The translations under genes and the position numbers were made by a program. From the NCBI GenBank assembly GCA_031308135.1, contig JAHLJT010009436.1, positions 117,028,416 through 117,092,415 on the forward strand: DNA of 64,000 nucleotides, given 5' to 3'. The notes under the pieces were generated by a model. It made no database searches and was not told the DNA's origin. It was given only the letters and a program-made list of their open reading frames with translations. How positions within the stretch are numbered: position 1 is the first letter of the stretch; each line of letters opens with the position of its first letter. The stretch is from Acheta domesticus. Its lineage: Eukaryota > Arthropoda > Insecta > Orthoptera > Gryllidae. Positions 1 through 12,440 of this stretch are shown here, in pieces.

Positions 1-595
1 TTTTGAAAAAATAGCGTTTGAGCGTTTCTGGAAATGCGGAAATTCGAGCTTGTTTTCACAGAAAACTGTTGAGTTCTCGAGAAACTTTATTGGACATTAT
101 TGAAAGCACATGTAGTCGTTAATATTATAATGTCAACAAATCGCTGCTAATGTAAATATTAAGGATGTGAGATACAAGTAAAAAAATTACATTTTTGTGA
201 TTTTTGAAAAAAGAAAAGAATAGAGCAATATGGCGTTTATCATCTCATATAGTACATTAGGCATTATCCTTATCAAAATTTTAAAGAAAGAATTTGGAGC
301 CGGACAAACACCGGACATACACCGGACAAACGGCAGACGGACGGACGGACGTTTTGCTTTCAATTGGTTTTTCAGTATCAAGGAGTTACGAAACAGGGAT
401 TCTGGCTACACCGTGTGTTAGGGAATTTTTTTTGGTTAGGTTAGCAACTAGATTTATCGATTTTTTTCGTCATTGCGGCCCGGCAATGCATTTTTTCTAC
501 CGAAATTTCGCCATTTTTTCGCGCAGCATTACATAACTTTTCCTATACTACGTATATTACTCCGTTTATACGTACGTATTGGGGAAAGTAAAAAT
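1..595 (+). repeat. Family A repeat, internally deleted copy
   Basis: This copy opens inside module 2 (gagcgtttctggaaatgcgg), runs to 'ttggagc' near 299, then jumps straight to the (GGAC)-rich tail and terminal palindrome ending gggaaagtaaaaa. Modules 3 and 4, present in the complete copy at 22425-23946, are missing. The deletion joins at the recurring 'tttggagcc' motif, as expected for recombination between internal modules. Non-coding; short reading frames here are not conserved between copies. Confidence 0.8.
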
Positions 596-1524
596 TAAAT
601 TATTCAGAACGATTTTCATAAATTTCACAGGAAGTAAAACTTTTCTACAAAAAAATAAACCATTTCATGCTAGGGGTGTCGTAGACTATCAATTTTGCAA
701 CTGAAATAACTTTATTTCTCGCTTTGGTACGAATGGTATTTAAACACTGTTCGTATTTCGTCAGAGGATCACAGTTTCTTTCAGGAAACCAGTTAACTGC
801 GCCCATTCATACCAGGAAAATCCCGTCGCCGCGCCGTTGTGCAAAACCGGTTCTTCTCCATAGAGGCTCTCTCTGAGCGCGTCGACTGTGGTTGCCGCGT
901 AAGGTTTAGCGCCCGTGTGACAGGGAAAGGATTGCTCAAAGCGCATGCTAATCAGTACGACTCCGCCCAGGCCGTCCCCGACGGGAATCCACCGCCGCAA
1001 GCACCTGTTTTTCTCTTTTCCTTGGAGCAATCTCCATTGCGTCTATGCGCTCTGCCATTGGCAGTCTGCAAGACCCACGTTCGTATTCATGAATTGCAGA
1101 ACAATGAAGCAGGTCACACGTTTTGGTCAGGTTATTTATAAGCATCTGACTTACAATAACGAACTTTGATTCATTATTCATGTTAATGGCCATGAAGCAT
1201 ATTTCTAAGAGGAAATACAGGATCCAGCGAGGTAAAGGTAAGAATAACAAAAACGTTCTCCCGAGATGTCTACTGAATCCATTATTTCATATCCCAAAAT
1301 TCCAAATTATTTTAACTTTAATTCATGAAGTATTAAAATATCCTCTTCTCGCAGTCGACATCCTTGTAATTTCTGTGGTGCATTGTAGTCACAGAAAAAA
1401 ATAGATTTTTAAAAAACGTTTCTAAGGCACAAGGATTAAGTCAGTGAAACGAGTTATCCCAGTGGACAAGGAGTCATCCCAGTTATCCCAGTGGTCCCCA
1501 ACCTTTTTGCACTTACGAGCATCG
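596..1524. other. Single-copy-looking spacer
   Basis: No recognisable element. Positions 760-1130 are richer in GC than their surroundings and show reading frames of up to 100 codons on both strands, none resembling a known protein. Around 1450-1500 there is a short local duplication of 'gttatcccagtgg'. It matches no other part of the window. It could be a decayed transposon or host non-coding DNA. Confidence 0.4.
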
Positions 1525-2615
1525 TCTCCTATATTATTTCAGTAGTATACCTTTCCGTTGCGGCTTTCATATGCAACCAGTCTTTATAAATGAGGTATCT
1601 CAAGAAAGAAAATTTCACGGAGACGTGACGAATTGCACTTCGACTTTAAAAATATGACGAATTTGTTTTAAAAAATGCATCTAAATTTTCAAGTCAAATG
1701 CAACCCGCAACACTTGCCAAAGTTTTCGTCAAATAACTCCTAAATAAAGCGTTTTAGGGCCTTAAAAACTAAACTTTTCAGGGGAAACGTCTCAAAGGAA
1801 CGTTTTTCACACCATAATCTACCACATCATTCCTGGACATTCAATTAAATTTTCGGTTCCGCGCTTCAATACCATTAAGGCCGCCTCAATATTTCAGCCC
1901 TTGATGCTGGTAGCCAGTTTTGTGACGACACACTTGGAAGGCTTAGATTCCTCAATCTTATATTTACTCCTTCTGTATACACCGTGGTTTGTGCAGTCTG
2001 ATTAGGTTTATTTGCATAATCATTAATTCAAGATTTGCTTTCCAGCAACAACTAGAAGTACTATTATAGTTGCTTGATACCTATGAAGATTGTTTCTTAT
2101 GCGTGTAGTGAAACTATTCAATTAACGTTCTGCCATGGTCTATAAGTGCTGTGTACTCAATTTCGGAGGGATGTGGGTGAACAGTGAAGAGTGAAGACTG
2201 TGTTTGTGTTTTACCTGTACCAATATTTTCGTTATCATTCGATCAAATTTTCAAGTCAGCGGATTCAGGCCTCTAACTTTCTCAAAAGTAAAAAACTAAT
2301 ATTTTTGTGACTATCACGAAAAGCTAAAACCTATCTCACAAAGAATATTGAATAATTACTTCAAATGTGTTTTAGGAAGTATTGGGAATTGTTCCAAGAA
2401 AATTCTCCATGATATTGAATAAATATGTATTCAATATTTCTTTTACACATCAATTCCATAGCTTTTTTATTTTTATTTGTTAGTACATTTCAAATTACCC
2501 TTATAGATTTTTGAACAAATAAACACGTTTCGTTAACTACTTTCCCTCTTAGAATGAAAATAGGATAGGGATGAGTGTGGGGTCTAACATGCGAGAGTTC
2601 TCGCAGTGGTACCCA
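1525..2615 (+). mobile_element. Non-autonomous Helitron, family B, long copy
   Basis: The 5' end reads tctcctatattatttcag, shared with the copies at 45097 (plus) and 21114 (minus). The 3' end contains the 16-nt palindrome tgcgagagttctcgca at 2590-2605, which can fold as a 7-bp stem. In better-preserved copies this is followed 8-9 nt later by CTAG then T. Here the terminal bases have drifted (about cccag), so the right boundary is approximate. No target duplication is seen and no Rep/helicase is encoded. Hairpin plus CTRR ends are the known signature of Helitrons; assignment rests on these ends and repetition. Confidence 0.7.
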
Positions 2616-3356
2616 GAGGTAGTGGGGGAAATCTTGTGCTATGGCACAACACAAAGAACAGACTTTTTAAGGTAGCTAAAGTAAAATAGCTTGAAATGAA
2701 AGGAAAACAAATATCAAAACGCTCTAGCCTACAATACTACGTGAATTAAGTAAAAAAACAACTAAATTTAAAATTATAGAAAGAATTTTTTTTATTCTGG
2801 CCCTCAAGAAAATGTGCGCAGATAAATTTCTTTCCCCACACGTCATATACAGTTTTTACTGTTTTTTGACAAATAAATAAATAAATAACGCAAGTCAGTC
2901 GACAACTGCCAACGATCGCAGTCCAAATGCACGATTTAAATGTTGGCGGTATCTGGAAATATGTACATCAACTCCCAGTTGCAACTACGTATTGTAAATA
3001 ATACATCGTTTGATATTAAACTCAAGGTGTCGGTTCGTTAAGATATTCAATATGCAAACATCGTTTGAGCAACATTCCCATGTACCGAAGTAAAGTCTGA
3101 GCCTACTAAACTGTTTCTAATGGCAACAAATCGTATTCATTACTCCAAGGTGAAAATATTAGTTTATTTTTTTGGCTCGGAATTGCTTTTCTTGAGGTAC
3201 ATAAGAACGCACAAAATAATCCAATACTTTTTAGTATACAAATAATTTGTCAATTTTCGCACTCCAGCAAGCTGGCACCCTGACTCTCCGAAACCCCCTC
3301 GGTTCCTCATAACAAATCAAGGACAGTTAAATAATATTGCAGAGTAGGTCTGTACT
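2616..3356. other. AT-rich spacer
   Basis: No coding sequence or repeated element recognised. It holds a short 'aataaataaataa' run near 2875 and otherwise unremarkable AT-rich sequence between two family B copies. Confidence 0.4.
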
Positions 3357-3705
3357 TGCCCGTTCCGGTATTTTCGTTCTACTTTACTTGGCTTTTTCAA
3401 GAGTAAAAACCTTTTCTATTATTTTTGTGACTATCAAGGAAAGCGAGAAGCTAACTCTCAAGGAAGATTGAATAATTTCTTCAAATGTTGTTTTTCAAGA
3501 AGTATGAATTGTTCCAAAAACATCTCTCTATAATGCTGAATAAACTTTTATTGAAAATTTGTTTTCAACATCAAATGCATCAATTGCATTGTTATTTTGT
3601 TTGATATTCTGTAAGTACGTTAGTAGTTCCTCATGGAAAGGATAGACAAATGGATAGGGAAAGGGTGGGGTTTAACATGGGAGAGTTCTCGCACGGGTAC
3701 GCTAG
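3357..3705 (+). mobile_element. Family B Helitron, 3' portion
   Basis: Aligns with about 2216-2612 of the previous copy (shared 'atttttgtgactatca', 'gaataatt.cttcaaatg', 'gaattgttcca'). It ends with the hairpin gagagttctcgca, acgggtacg, CTAG at 3702-3705, then T at 3706, the best-preserved 3' terminus of the family. The 5' half is missing. Two family B copies in the same orientation 750 bp apart suggest tandem insertion or local duplication. Confidence 0.7.
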
Positions 3706-3734
3706 TATACTACGATGGCGGTGAGGCGGCGGTC

Positions 3735-4068
3735 ACCATTAATGTTTGCTTTCCCGTATACGTACTATATAAGGAGTAATATACGTAGTACAGGGAAAGT
3801 TATGTAATGATTCGCGAAGAACGGCGAATTTTCGGCAGAAAAAATTCATTGCCGGTCCCTAATATCGAACTAGTCGTGCTAGGGAATGGCGTAGATTTTC
3901 TCGTATTAGTTTTATATTTCCTTTTATCTGCCCTAGCTATTCGGAATTACCATATACTAGTTCCAGCTGCCATCTATCGCCGCCCAAAGTACATTTTTAC
4001 TTTCCCGTATACGTACGTATACACGGAGTGATATACGTATTATAGGGAAAGTTATGTAATGCTGGACG
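3735..4068. repeat. Mosaic of family A end fragments
   Basis: Three pieces lie end to end: a reverse tail/terminal palindrome (3745-3866), a forward CTAG-side end (about 3874-3996, 'ctagtcgtgc'), and another reverse terminal palindrome (3996-4068). Both ends of family A are represented without the module body. The abutting order of ends suggests repeated insertion of family A copies into one another's termini. Confidence 0.7.
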
Positions 4069-5410
4069 AAAAAAAGTGGTGCTACAGAATGGCACAAATT
4101 TTCCCGTATTAGTTTTCTGTTTCCTTCGGTCTTGGCTAGCTCTTCGGAATTGGAACATAGTCGTGCCAGCTGCCATCTTTCGCCGCCCAAACTACATGTT
4201 TTTGATATTTTCTTAATTTTTCGGTTTCCTGATAGTAGAAGAGAAACATTAATTTTAAAATATTAAACAACACAAAAACTTCGTACTATTTGGCAATTTT
4301 CATTTAAAAATGTGTGGCCGTTTTTAAGAAAATGGCGTTTAAGCGCTATTAAAAATGTGAAATTTGTAGCTCATTTTCACAGAAAATTTTTGAGTTTTCA
4401 AAAAGCTTCATTCGAAGTCATTTGAAGCACATTAACTCACAAATTCAATAGTGTTTACAAATTGCTGGTAATGTGCATGTTAAAGATGTGAGAAATCTTA
4501 AAAAAAATACATTTGTGTAATTTTTGAAAAAACAAAAAAAATATACTCCCAAATGAATTTAAAGTCTGATTAAAGAGTGCAATTAGCACTACCGTTCCTA
4601 AACTTTGAAGAAAAAATTTGTGAGAAAAAAATTTTAAAAAAAATTATCAGAAAATGGCGTTTGAGCGTTGGAAAAATGTATGTTTTTTACTTGTCTCTCA
4701 CGTCGTTAATATTTACATGAACGGCGATTTTTTCACATTGTTATATTTACGAGTACATGCGATTTAAATAATATTACGTAAAGTTTCTCGAAAACACAAC
4801 CGTTTTCTGTGAAAAGTCGCTCAAAATTCCGCATTTTCAGAAATGCTTAAACGCCATTTTCTCATATATGGCTGCAAAAGTTTTCTTCAAACTTTTGTAA
4901 CGGATAGTGCTAATTACACTCTTCAATATGACGCAAGGTTTATTTTGAGTTTTTTTTCAAAAATTATACAAATGTAATTTTTTTGTAAGATCTCTAACAT
5001 CCTTAATATGCACATCACCAGAAATTTATAAAGATAATTATGTTTGTGATTATAAGTTCTTTAAATAACTTCAAAAGAAGTATTTTGAAAATTCTGAAAT
5101 TATCTGTGAAAAAGAGCTTCAAATTTCGCGTATTTAGTTGCGCTCAAACGCCATTTTCTTTAAAACGGCGTAAAATGTTGAAAAGAAAATTGCCATTTAG
5201 GACTAAGTTTTTGTGTTCTTTCATATTCGAAAGTGAATATTTCCGTTCTACCATTAGGAAACCGAAAAAATTAGAAAATATGAAAAAAATGTACTTTGGG
5301 CGATAGATGGCAGCTGGAATGAGTATGTGGCAATTCCGAATAGCTAGCGCAGATGCAAGGAAATAGAAAACTAATACGGGAAAGTCTGTGCAATTCTGTA
5401 GCACTACTAG
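4069..5410. repeat. Family A inverted pair with ~0.6-0.7 kb arms
   Basis: A forward copy (4069 to about 4680: CTAG-side end, module 1, start of module 2) meets a reverse copy (about 4681 to 5410: module 2, module 1, end) head to head. Both outer ends are the same 'tagtggtgctac' terminus, so the block is a large imperfect palindrome. Shared landmarks include the 'cagctgccatctatcgccgcc' region at about 4167-4190 and, inverted, at 5302-5320. Non-coding. Confidence 0.75.
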
Positions 5411-5631
5411 GTATTTCTTGGCGCGTGGGGTCTTGTCTTCAGGATGGAATATCTCAGGGTATTTGGCGTCGTTCTCGATCGTGCCGCTAGAAGTCGCATG
5501 ATCGCCAGCACTGCTCGGTATAGTCGCAACCATGTGTCTCGTAGCGGTACGATCGAGAACGACGCGAAATACCGTGAGATATTCCATCCTGAAGACAAGA
5601 CCTCGCGCGCCAAGAAAGAAAAATCCAAGTA
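5411..5631. mobile_element. Palindromic MITE, family D (copy 1)
   Basis: Nearly perfect palindrome. The left arm has tttcttggcgcgtgggg, ggatggaatatctca and gccgctagaagtcgcatgat; the right arm repeats these inverted, ending gcgcgccaagaaagaaaaat. The right end is ccaagta followed by TA. The left end abuts or cuts the family A terminus. Four further copies share the core. No coding capacity; termini and TA duplications in sister copies indicate a Tc1/mariner-mobilised MITE. Confidence 0.8.
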
Positions 5632-5644
5632 TAGGGTTGGGGAC

Positions 5645-5957
5645 CCTCTACTTGGTTTAGGCGCTAGTGGTGTTCACAGACGGATTGACGGACAGACGGA
5701 TATACAGACGGACGTTTTGCTTTCAATAGGTTTTTCGGTATCTAGGACCCACAAAACAGGTATTCAGGCTACACCACGTGTTAGGGGATTTTCCCCCTTG
5801 ATTTTGCAACTGGATTTATCAACTTTTTCGTTATGAAGGCCCGGAAATGAATTTTTTTCTGCCGAAAATCCGCCGTTTTTCAGCGCAACATTACATAACT
5901 TTCTCTACACTACGTTTATTGCTCCATATATACCTACGTATATGGGAATGTAAAAAT
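5645..5957 (+). repeat. Family A tail fragment
   Basis: Contains the tail order seen in complete copies: ggtttaggcgctagtg, a GGAC-type tract (about 5678-5714), gttttgctttcaatagg, ctacaccacgtgttagggg, the 'cattacataactttc' box and the terminal palindrome ending gggaatgtaaaaa. Confidence 0.8.
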
Positions 5958-6480
5958 CGCAAGTAATTATGCAACATACAGGACCACTGAAATGTGTAAT
6001 TGGGAATAAACGCAGGTTTTGAATCTATTTTGGTAACTGTAAAGCATGAAGAACCAGTGAAGACGGAAACGAAATAAAGGTGTCAGATTACGTAGAGGAA
6101 AAGGTACAAGGAGAAGCGGTACTCGTGGAGCGGAGTAGATAGTAATCGAGAAACATTTCTCCGTACACAATTAAGTAAATCCTAATATTAAACTAGAGTT
6201 GCTTTAGCAAATACTTTCTCGCATTTGTTACTTCTAAATTTTCGAAAATTCGGAGAGTTCGATGCAAAACCGTTTTGCGCTACTTTTATAAACTCTATCT
6301 GATAAATAGAATTTTGATCCCTTTCTGAAATAAAAGTTTAAAATCGATTTTTTTTGTTTTACGCAAAATCATGTAAACTCCAATTTGGTATCCAATAAAC
6401 AAATTTAATCCAAAAATGTAGAGCCATATTTTAGAAAAAATTGAAAATATCTTTGAAACTTTAGTAAAGTATCTCCAAAA
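5958..6480. other. AT-rich spacer
   Basis: Nothing recognised. Short reading frames only, the longest 67 codons on the minus strand without family resemblance. Confidence 0.35.
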
Positions 6481-6705
6481 ACTAAACCACCATTTTAAAT
6501 TTAGGAGGCCGCATCATCAGCCATATCGACTGGGTAATATTAATTTTACTGAAAACCCTGCTTATGGATTGCCCTAACGTTGTTAACAGGCAGACAGATT
6601 GACGAACTGACGTTTTGCCATAACCCAATTTTTCGGTATCCTGGATCCAAACAAGTGGTGCCACAGAATGGCACAGACTTTCACGTAGGAAACCAATACC
6701 TCCAC
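6481..6705 (+). repeat. Family A diverged tail plus CTAG-side end
   Basis: A degenerate tail (cagacagattgacgaactgacgttttgc, then tttttcggtatcctgg) runs directly into 'aagtggtgccacagaatggc' at about 6650, the opposite terminus of a second copy. This repeats the tail-to-end junction seen at 4068. Confidence 0.6.
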
Positions 6706-7269
6706 TAAACGGAACTTTTGTCTACAAACAATTTAAAATGAAGAATGGAAAATATAGCGTTCATTCATGTGAACTGCGATCGTTGTTTTCTTACATTTCT
6801 CAACGAATTACCTTGTAGTGTATTCTCTTTAGGCAATTTAAATATACATGTAGGTACGAGACGAATTACAATATTTTTGTTCGGAACAAAAACATTACAC
6901 GAATCCATTTCGGTAATAAAACGATTCCAACTAATGTACTTTAAATACAATCACTGAGTACATACGAATGTAGTGCATTATGACGACACTTATACCACAC
7001 TGTATTTTTCAAACAATATTCCACACAAAAAATATTTTTAAATAAAATTTTCTCCAAAACTTGAAGATGCCGTGTTCTTCCTAATAAAAACGAATGCAGT
7101 TGTTAATAAATTATTGTCATGATAACTAACGTATAGCAAATCCTTAAGCGAGCGAATTCAAAAATTTCACAGTTGCGGTAATATATTTAAAAATTGGCAG
7201 TGTTATATGACAATATATTTAGCGAACTTTTCAATTGATGCGATGGTTTCTTTTTCGTTTTTGTGCAAT
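6706..7269. other. AT-rich spacer
   Basis: No repeated element or gene recognised. Reading frames of 60-70 codons overlap on both strands (6745-6957), typical of chance in this composition. Confidence 0.35.
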
Positions 7270-8590
7270 AGATACTTTTTATTCTGTGAGTGATTAAAAA
7301 ACACCTGCATTTTCAGCACTTTTTTTTTTCAATTTTTCAGGTCCAGAGTATCTAGGTCTAAATAAAATTTTCGGAATATCGGAGAGAATTGAACTCTTTT
7401 CCGTTCTGGAGAATTTTATGGTAAAAATTTCCCATAGTTTTGAAACAATTTGGTTCAACGTTTCCGAAAATTCGCCACTTTTAGTTCCCATAGAATTAAA
7501 AACTTATGGATTTTTCAAAACCCATAATTGGAGATCCTTTGAAGCTTGTGTGTTAACAAATGCATTGAACAATGAAATAATCTGTAATATCAATTTTAAT
7601 GATTGATAGATATTAAAAAAAGTAAATTTGTGTGCTTTTTGAAAAATCAATCGAGTACAGCAAAATGCGGTTTATGATATCTCATTCAGTACATTTAGCA
7701 CTATTTGTATAAAAAGTTTGAAGAAAACATTTGGAGTCATTTTTGAGATAGACAAAGACACGTCAAAAAATTACAATTGTGTAATGTTTGAAAACACAAT
7801 AGAATAGAGAAAATGGTATTTATGTCATCTTATATAATACATTTATTTCTATCCCTACCAAAAATTTAAAGAAAATATTTGGACCCGTTTTTCTATCCCT
7901 ACCAAAAATTTAAAGAAAATATTTGGACCCGTTTTTGAGAAAATATTGTTTTGATGTTTTTTAATATTTCCAACATAATTGCGCAAAACTACTAAAATTT
8001 TCAAAAAATACGTACGTATACGGGAAAGTAAAAATGTACATGACCCTAATGAAAGAACTAATCGTGGAGAACAAATTAATTTGAAGGGAGAAAAACTTAG
8101 TTTTCAATATTGTAGTTGTAGGAAGACTACGAAAAAAAATTGGAATTTCCTTAGTTTCTGTGTTAACTGTGAATATCGGATTTCTGCATTTCACTCTATT
8201 CTTACATGAAATTTAGAGAAAACATTTGGACCCATTTTCGAGAAAATTTTGAAAATGTCCCATCATACTAAGTATCATACCCCCAAATTTTAAAGCATGT
8301 TTTTCAAAATCTCAGAGCTTCGAGTGGAGCCAGATCGATCGGCGAATATCCATTATGGAAAGAATTGTACGAATAGTTTAGGCGCTAGTGTTGTTCACAG
8401 TTGGACTGACCAACGGACGGACGGACGGACGGACGGGCGTTTTGAATAGAAACACTCTTTCTATATCAAGGGGCTCCGAAACGTGAATTTCCGTAATAAA
8501 TCTCGAAATCGATTTTCCTCGGCATTACATAACTGGGTCTGTAGCACGTATTTTACTTTGTATATACGTACGTATACGAGAAAGTAAAAT
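7270..8590 (+). repeat. Family A diverged copy, 3' modules and tail
   Basis: Modules from 'gtttatgatatctcat' (about 7670) onward match the family, with an imperfect local duplication of 'ccctaccaaaaatttaaagaaaat' (about 7853-7925). The tail has a clean GGAC run (8406-8437), 'gcattacataact' and the terminal palindrome ending gagaaagtaaaat. A short end-like piece 'atacgtacgtatacggg' also sits at 8009-8026, inside module 3, suggesting a nested remnant. Confidence 0.65.
8406..8437 (+). repeat. (GGAC)n microsatellite of the family A tail
   Basis: About six near-perfect ggac units. The same tetranucleotide sits at the same place in most family A tails (about 336-352, 5678-5714, 23747-23762, 26742-26754, and inverted at 30826-30840), with variable repeat number. 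Confidence 0.85.
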
Positions 8591-9229
8591 TGATTTGTTG
8601 GAAGAAAAAAACCCAACGAAACAAAACAAAACATTAAGCACAGCATGCAGTCATGGAAGGGCTTTTTGTTTGCATGAAAAACTGAATTATGTTATACTAC
8701 CCTATCGGACTTCTTAGGTATAAAAGTAACAATTATACCGCAATACAAAAAATTATGATTGCTGTGGACTGAACTAAAAGAGCAGAGTAGCAATACAAAC
8801 GAACACATTCAATGAAATCGGTTCACAGACGCGATATCTCTGGAACAAAAACGAAGCGGAAGAAGATAGGTAGTGGAGTAGGCAGGCGCTGAAGGTTAGC
8901 GTGATGCGCCTGATTGGCGAGGTTAGCGTGACGTATCCAACATTCTGCCTTGTTTGTGAGCGTCTTATCCTCGACCCATGCACGTGTTCATGCTGTAACT
9001 TTCCTCTACCCGGCGCAGACAAGTCAGAGAAACCAAACGTTAGCCAGTGTCCTTGTTCTCTTACATATTTTCCCTAACATTTACCTAATAGTAAAACGAC
9101 GTTATGAATATTAACCCTTTGTGTCCTGCGTATTGAATTCGTTCTCCTTATTTTACAATGTTTGTAAAATATTGCTGAAAATGTGAAACTGATTTTATAC
9201 TGCAATAGTCCCAGACTTGAAATTGTGAT
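8591..9229. other. Spacer without recognised features
   Basis: Mixed-composition sequence. An 82-codon minus-strand frame (8774-9022) has no recognisable domain and is not repeated in the window. Nothing else supported. Confidence 0.35.
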
Positions 9230-10066
9230 CCTTCAAAAGTTACTGGTAATATATTGCACTGCAAACTATTGACATAAACGCCATATTTCTCTATTCTTTT
9301 GTTTTTTCAAAAATTGCAAAGATATAATTTTTTTACTTGTATCTCACGTCGTTAATATTTAAATTAGCGGCGATTTGTTGACATTATTATATTTAAGAGT
9401 ACATATGCTTTAAATATCATACAAAGTTTCTCGAGAACTCAACAGTTTTCTGTGAAAACGCTCAAATTTCCGCATTTTCAGAAACGCTCAAGGGCTTATT
9501 TCTCATAAATGGCGCCAATTTTATTCTTCAAACTTTTCGAACGGATACTGCTAGTTGCACTTTAATATGACGTTAAGTTCAATTTGGGGTATCTTTTTGT
9601 TTTTTCTAAAATTACACAAATGTTTTTTTTGTTTTTTTTAAGATTTCTCACATCTTTAATAGTGCACATTACCAGCAATTTGTAAACACTATTGAATTTG
9701 TTAGTTAATGTGCTTCAAATAACTTCCAATTATGCTTTTTGAAAACTCTAAAATTTTCTGTGAAAAAGAGCTTCAAATTTTGCATTTCTAGTAGCGCTTA
9801 AACGCCATTTTCTAAACAACGGCTTCAATTTTTTTTAAGAAAATTGGCATTTAGGACGAGGTTTTATTGTTCTTTAATATTCTAAAATTAATATCCCCAT
9901 TCTACCACTAGCAAAACGAAAAATTATGAAAATGTCAAAAAATGTACTGTGGGCGGCGATTAATGGCAGCTGGCACGAGTATGTTGCAATTCCAAAAAGT
10001 AGCTCAGACCCAAGGAAATAGAAAACTAATACGGGAAAGTCTATGCCATTCTGTAACCCCACTAGT
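9230..10066 (-). repeat. Family A reverse copy, CTAG-side half
   Basis: Reads in reverse through module 2 (gcgtcgttaatatt type, about 9345), module 1 (about 9640-9830) and the conserved outer region ('ggcagctgg' at 9964, gggaaagtctatgcc) to 'cccactag' at 10056-10063 followed by T. The tail half is absent. Confidence 0.8.
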
Positions 10067-10129
10067 TTGTTTACATTTTTTGTGAGAATAGAGTAAAGTA
10101 CACTTGCCAGGTGCCATATATTCAATTGT

Positions 10130-10400
10130 CAGCTTAACTCTGAATTTTTGAAAATTTCAAACATTTTGGTCCTTTCCCGCATCGCGCAGTTTTCGATTAA
10201 TATTACGTGTAATATGTGCTATTAAAAAAAATAACAAAAGATTTTCTAAAAAACGGTTGCAATTTTTTCTCTGAACTTTTATCAAGTATAGTGCATGATG
10301 TACCATATGAGATGACATAAACGCCATTTTGCTTTATTGTTTTTTTCCAAAAATTACAAAAATGTAATTTTTTGACTTCTTGCACGAAGTTAATATTTTG
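10130..10400 (-). repeat. Family A reverse fragment, modules 3-2
   Basis: Reverse-orientation pieces: 'aactctgaattttt', 'ttttctaaaaaacggttgc', 'tgatgtaccatatgagatgacataaacgcc' split across the module boundary, and 'gtaattttttgac'. Ends where GC-rich sequence begins. Confidence 0.6.
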
Positions 10401-10650
10401 TAAAGCCGAACCTGCGGAGCGACACATTCCCCGGAATGTTTAAACGCGCTTCTTTCAAGCGGCAAAGAACGCCGAGGGTTTGCACCGCCCAACGCAGTGC
10501 CGGCGTTCGGGAAGAGAGGCGCCGATCTTGACGTGAAGGGGCGCGACGGAGGGAGTTGGGTGGGGAAATGTAGGGGAAGCATGCAGCTTGCCCTTTGCAA
10601 CGCCACCCCCGTTCTCATTTCCTTGGCCGGCGTTACGTGGAACACTTCAC
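10401..10650. other. GC-rich island, origin unknown
   Basis: An abrupt switch from AT-rich repeat to GC/CpG-rich sequence with frames of 70-103 codons on the minus strand. No domain recognised and no direct repeats found at its edges. Could be an unrecognised LTR or transposon fragment, or host promoter-like sequence. Confidence 0.35.
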
Positions 10651-11364
<714 letters not shown>

Positions 11365-11839
11365 TTTATAACGTATGAGTTCCGGCTAGTTAACTGAGAT
11401 TGAAGTCAAATTACCTTAACCAAAGAGGTGCTGGATTTGGTTTTTGAGAGGGTTAAATTTGAAGTGATTTAATTGTATATTGTTTTGTGTGTTTTTAACG
11501 ATTATAGAACTTCATTTGATGTTGATTTGATCTATTTGTGTTTTAGTAAATATTTGAGCAATTGGTTAAAGAATATCTTGTTGTTTGTTCAATTCCCAAA
11601 CGTGGAGACCGTCACATCAGACTCTGAGATCCAGGTAGCGAAAACCATTTGTGTAGACGGTAGAGTGGCAAAAGTGGGCAGAGACATTACTGGTTGTCCG
11701 TCTCAGCTCGTTTTCTTTTTATTATACTAACATCCACACTCATGTCATTGGAGTGTTGGTGAATGATGAGATGAGTCACACCCACCAGGGAGGTGGGCCA
11801 GTCAGGGGCGTTTGGTTTTATTTTTTATAATAAAGGATG
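11365..11839. other. Spacer
   Basis: No element recognised. An 85-codon plus-strand frame at 11473-11730 has no family resemblance. Confidence 0.35.
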
Positions 11840-12440
11840 GCGGTTGCAATTTATATTAGCAGAGATTTATTTACTCTATTGTATTTGTGAGTACATGTGT
11901 TTTAAATGATGTCACAAAATTTCTCGAAAACACTACAGTTTTCTGAGAAAATGAGCTCAAAATCCCGCATTTTCAGACATGCTCAAACGCCATTTTCTCA
12001 AAAATAGCTCCAAATGTTTTTTTCAAACTTTTCTAACAGATTGTACCAATTGCACTGTTTAATATGACTTATAGTTTATTTTCGAGTATTGTTTCGTTTT
12101 CTTTTAAAAATTACACAAATGTAATTTTTTTGAAATATTTCTAATGTGGTTAATACGCACATCCCCAGAAATTTGTAGAAACTATTGCATTTGTGAGATA
12201 AAGTGCCTTAAAGGACTTCAAATGAAATTTTTCGATAATTAAAAACTTTTCTGTGAAAACGAGCTTCAAATTTCGCATTTACAGTAACGCTTAAACGCCA
12301 TTTTCTTAAAAACGACTCCGAATTTTTCCTTGAAAATTGCTATTTAGGATGAGATTTTACTCTTCTTTAATATTCTTTAAGAAATATTTCGATTCTACTA
12401 TTAGGCAACAGAAAAAGTGAGAAAATATCAAAAATACTGG
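11840..12440 (-). repeat. Family A reverse copy, modules 2-1 and outer region
   Basis: Reverse modules 2 and 1 ('gctcaaacgccattttctc' at about 11980 and 'cttaaacgccattttctta' at about 12290), then the outer region to 'actattaggcaacag'. The copy stops before the terminus where a Helitron-like piece begins. It is divergent with the forward copy starting at 12706. Confidence 0.75.

Noticed and set aside
10334..10645. 103-codon minus-strand frame as a gene
   Set aside because: It crosses from a GC-rich block into a family A repeat and has no recognisable domain.
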